Assembly: GCA_018714645.1 (NCBI GenBank)
Contig: DVND01000041.1
Location: forward strand, 1 to 16,389
Origin: Candidatus Avimonoglobus intestinipullorum
Lineage (GTDB): Bacteria > Bacillota > Clostridia > UBA1381
Length of the DNA: 16,389 nucleotides
Reading direction: 5' to 3'
The position numbers and the translations under genes are program-made. How positions within the stretch are numbered: the first letter of the stretch is position 1; each line of letters begins with the position of its first letter. The notes below the pieces were generated by a model. That model searched no databases. It had not been told where the DNA came from and was given only the letters and a program-made list of their open reading frames with translations. This document shows positions 14,542 through 16,389 of this stretch, piece by piece.

Positions 14542-15906
14542 ATGACCACGGATTTGACAAGGGGCAACCCTTTGAAATTGATTCTGTTTTTTTCGATCCC
14601 GCTGTTGATCGGGAATATTTTTCAGCAGCTGTACAACATGGCGGACACGGTCATCGTGGGACGGACCATCGGCGTGGGGGCGCTGGCGGCGGTGGGCGCC
14701 ACCGGGACCATCAGCTTTCTGGCCCTTGGGTTTATCACGGGGCTCACCGCAGGATTTTCCGTCGTCACCGCCCAGCGGTTCGGCGCAGGGGACGAGGACG
14801 GCGTGCGCAGGAGCTTTGCGGCAGCAATTGTGCTGTCCGTGCTCTTTACTGCCGTCATGACCGCTGTGCTGGTGGTAACTGCCCGCCCCATGCTGGAATT
14901 TCTGGACACGCCTGAGGACATCATCGACGATTCTCACAGCTATATTTTGACAATATTCATCGGGCTGTTTGCAACGACACTGTTTAACCTCCTGTCCAAC
15001 ATGATCCGCGCCCTGGGCGACAGCAGGACCCCCCTGATTTTTCTCGCCATCGCCTGTGTGACCAACATCGTCCTGGATTTCGTGCTGATCCTCACCTTTC
15101 ACATGGGCGTCGCCGGCGCAGGCATCGCTACGGTCTTTTCCCAGTTCCTGTCCGGTGTGATGTGCCTGGTTTACATGTTGAAAAAATTCCCAATTTTAAA
15201 AATTTCCGGAAAAGACTTTAAATCCTGCACAGGCATTTTAAAAAGCAGTTTGCTGCTGGGGCTGCCCATGGGGCTGCAAAGCGTGATTATCGCCATGGGC
15301 AGCATGTTTGTACAGGTGGCGGTCAACCGGATGGGTTCCGGCACCGTGGCAGGCAACACCGCGGCGCAAAAAATCGACCAGATCGGCATACAGCCGCTGA
15401 TGTCCTTCGGCACAACGATGGCCACCTATGTGGCGCAGAATTACGGCGCCAACAACATCCCCCGCATCCGGCAGGGCGTGCGGCAATGCACGTTCATCGC
15501 TGTTATATGGTCCCTGTTATACGGCGCATTTATGATCTTTTTTGGAAAAAATGTCGCCGCCTTAGTCATCGGTGCAGACCAGCCGGCAGTTGTGGACATC
15601 TCTTATATCTATCTGTCCACCTGCTGCCCCTTGGAATTGATTCTGGCGTTGCTTTTGATATACCGCAGCTCCATCCAGGGCCTGGGGAAAAGTCTCATGC
15701 CAACGCTGGCGGGCTTCGTTGAGTTGGCGATGCGCGCCTCCATTGTACTGCTCCTGGCAGCCCCCTTTGGCTATGCGGGCGTTGCCTTTGCCGGGCCTAT
15801 GGCCTGGTTCGGCGCCTGCGTCATGTGTATGGCCTGCTATTTCCACAGCATGCACAAATTTAAAAAAACGCCGCCAATTACCGCCGGAACGGAAGTGACA
15901 GCATAA
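14542..15906 (+). CDS. MATE family efflux transporter
   Basis: A 454-residue polytopic membrane protein of the MATE family (MOP superfamily), which exports drugs or metabolites using Na+ or H+ gradients. The N-terminal signature GNPLKLILFFSIPLLIGNIF followed by LYNMADTVIVGR (residues about 29-41) is typical, and the sequence shows two homologous six-helix halves, the second starting near LLLGLPMGLQSVI. Length is standard. The ATG is 6-7 nt after AGGGGAAGG. Substrate cannot be predicted. It has its own promoter and terminator and so is probably monocistronic; the divergent sigma/anti-sigma pair is not obviously connected. Confidence 0.95.
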   Translation: MTTDLTRGNPLKLILFFSIPLLIGNIFQQLYNMADTVIVGRTIGVGALAAVGATGTISFLALGFITGLTAGFSVVTAQRFGAGDEDGVRRSFAAAIVLSVLFTAVMTAVLVVTARPMLEFLDTPEDIIDDSHSYILTIFIGLFATTLFNLLSNMIRALGDSRTPLIFLAIACVTNIVLDFVLILTFHMGVAGAGIATVFSQFLSGVMCLVYMLKKFPILKISGKDFKSCTGILKSSLLLGLPMGLQSVIIAMGSMFVQVAVNRMGSGTVAGNTAAQKIDQIGIQPLMSFGTTMATYVAQNYGANNIPRIRQGVRQCTFIAVIWSLLYGAFMIFFGKNVAALVIGADQPAVVDISYIYLSTCCPLELILALLLIYRSSIQGLGKSLMPTLAGFVELAMRASIVLLLAAPFGYAGVAFAGPMAWFGACVMCMACYFHSMHKFKKTPPITAGTEVTA

Positions 15907-15935
15907 AAAAACAAGGGATTTCCCCTTGTTTTTTT
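15905..15935 (+). terminator. intrinsic terminator of the MATE gene
   Basis: A-rich arm with ACAAGGG (to 15917), small loop, CCCTTGT (15923-15929) and a seven-T run to 15935. It overlaps the last bases of the stop codon. Confidence 0.88.
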
Positions 15936-16078
15936 GTTGATAGGGCCAGTTCCGGCCCCCGCTGGGTACATTGATTTTGAAAGGCTTCCCCCTTTTCCGC
16001 GTTATAAAAATGGGCGGGGTGGTTTCGACCCCCGCCCTGCAATTTTACTCCCTAAATTTATTTTCCCTATCCCCACGA

Positions 16079-16108
16079 GTACCTTTTCCCACGAGCTGGA
16101 AAAGGTAC
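16079..16108. repeat. perfect 11-bp inverted repeat
   Basis: GTACCTTTTCC (16079-16089) and GGAAAAGGTAC (16098-16108) are exact reverse complements around the 8-nt loop CACGAGCT. No T-run follows, so it is not a standard terminator. Confidence 0.8.
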
Positions 16109-16178
16109 CAAAAGAGCCCGTCCTGCGGACGGCTGGAATTGCGGTTACTCGGAACATTACAACAGTTCCTTTGTGCCC

Positions 16179-16238
16179 CGCCAATGCGCCCGGCCTGTGC
16201 CCCGGGAAAGCAATTGCTTTATTTTTTTGCAATTGGCG
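16179..16238. repeat. possible three-way-junction fold
   Basis: CGCCAAT (16179-16185) can pair with ATTGGCG (16232-16238), enclosing CCCGG/CCGGG (16189-16206) and AAAGC/GCTTT inside the perfect palindrome AAAGCAATTGCTTT (16207-16220). A seven-T run (16222-16228) follows the second inner stem, so a weak terminator is an alternative reading. Confidence 0.45.
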
Positions 16239-16290
16239 CGCCGGCGGACTCCACCGCTGCGCCCTGTCGTATCAGGTGGGGCCGAATGTG

Positions 16291-16348
16291 AAAAGTGGTT
16301 TTTTCCGAGCGCTCCGCAGAGCGCATAAAATCAGGAAAAACCACTTTT
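16291..16348. repeat. long nested hairpin
   Basis: Outer arms AAAAGTGGTTTTTTCC (16291-16306) and GGAAAAACCACTTTT (16334-16348) pair over 15 bp with one bulged base. Inside, GCGCTC (16309-16314), loop CGCA, GAGCGC (16319-16324) forms a second perfect stem. The whole reads as a stem, an asymmetric internal loop, then an apical stem. Confidence 0.75.
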
Positions 16349-16389
16349 GACCTGAGGCGCGCATAAAAGGGCACTTTTGGGTACAGATC

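Larger units (their letters stand above)
15937..16389. other. non-coding tail dense in inverted repeats
   Basis: About 450 bases to the right edge with no convincing gene. I can mark at least seven stems: GGGCC/GGCCC (15943-15958), GGGCGGGG/CCCCGCCC (16012-16037), an 11-bp perfect stem (16079-16108), CCGTCC/GGACGG with a TGC loop (16118-16132), GGAAC/GTTCC (16151-16169), a possible three-way junction (16179-16238) and a nested long hairpin (16291-16348). The density suggests a cluster of intergenic repeat elements or a structured RNA. Short frames on both strands exist but lack ribosome sites and run through the stems. Confidence 0.6.

Noticed and set aside
16002..16232. 76-codon minus-strand frame starting at TTG
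   Set aside because: It passes through five inverted repeats, has no ribosome site and looks like a translation of intergenic repeats. Similar repeat-derived peptides may be annotated as hypothetical proteins, so homology search could reopen this.
1..16389. CRISPR array, tRNA, rRNA, integrase or transposase
   Set aside because: No regularly spaced direct repeats, cloverleaf or rRNA-like sequence, and no recombinase motifs were seen in any gene of the window.

Overview
The window looks like chromosomal DNA of a spore-forming member of the Clostridia (Bacillota). The grounds are a sleB-type germination enzyme, spoVG, an IreB-type regulator, an S-layer-homology (SLH) protein, a glutamate dehydrogenase whose active-site residues fall at the same numbers as in the Clostridium symbiosum enzyme, strong AGGAGG-type ribosome sites and consensus sigma-A promoters. 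Base composition is moderately GC-rich in genes and AT-rich between them. No species can be named from the sequence alone.

Layout from left to right: (1) a minus-strand ABC half-transporter (175-1818); (2) a plus-strand run from a consensus promoter: EutS-like microcompartment shell protein, EutP/PduV-like GTPase, IreB (UPF0297) and a CpsB/YwqE-type PHP-domain phosphatase (1990-3862); (3) trmB (minus) divergent from gdhA (plus), with a perfect 18-bp inverted repeat between their promoters; (4) spoVG (minus) divergent from murC (plus); (5) comF and sleB on the minus strand, comF divergent from a 1078-residue SLH/GLUG beta-solenoid surface protein; (6) a minus-strand ECF-like sigma factor overlapping a membrane-anchored DUF4367 partner; (7) a plus-strand MATE transporter; (8) about 450 bases with no convincing gene but dense in inverted repeats, running to the right edge.

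Genes are mostly arranged in alternating convergent and divergent pairs. Four internal convergent junctions (cpsB/trmB, gdhA/spoVG, murC/sleB, SLH/DUF4367) each end at one symmetric hairpin that can terminate both strands. The divergent pairs have readable sigma-A promoters, several with 17-bp spacers. The themes are the cell envelope (murC, SLH protein, sleB, sigma/anti-sigma, cpsB), sporulation and germination (spoVG, sleB) and transport. The least expected features are the coupling of stand-alone microcompartment genes eutS-eutP to ireB with a 41-nt overlap, the 18-bp perfect hairpin between trmB and gdhA, and the structured tail at 15937-16389.
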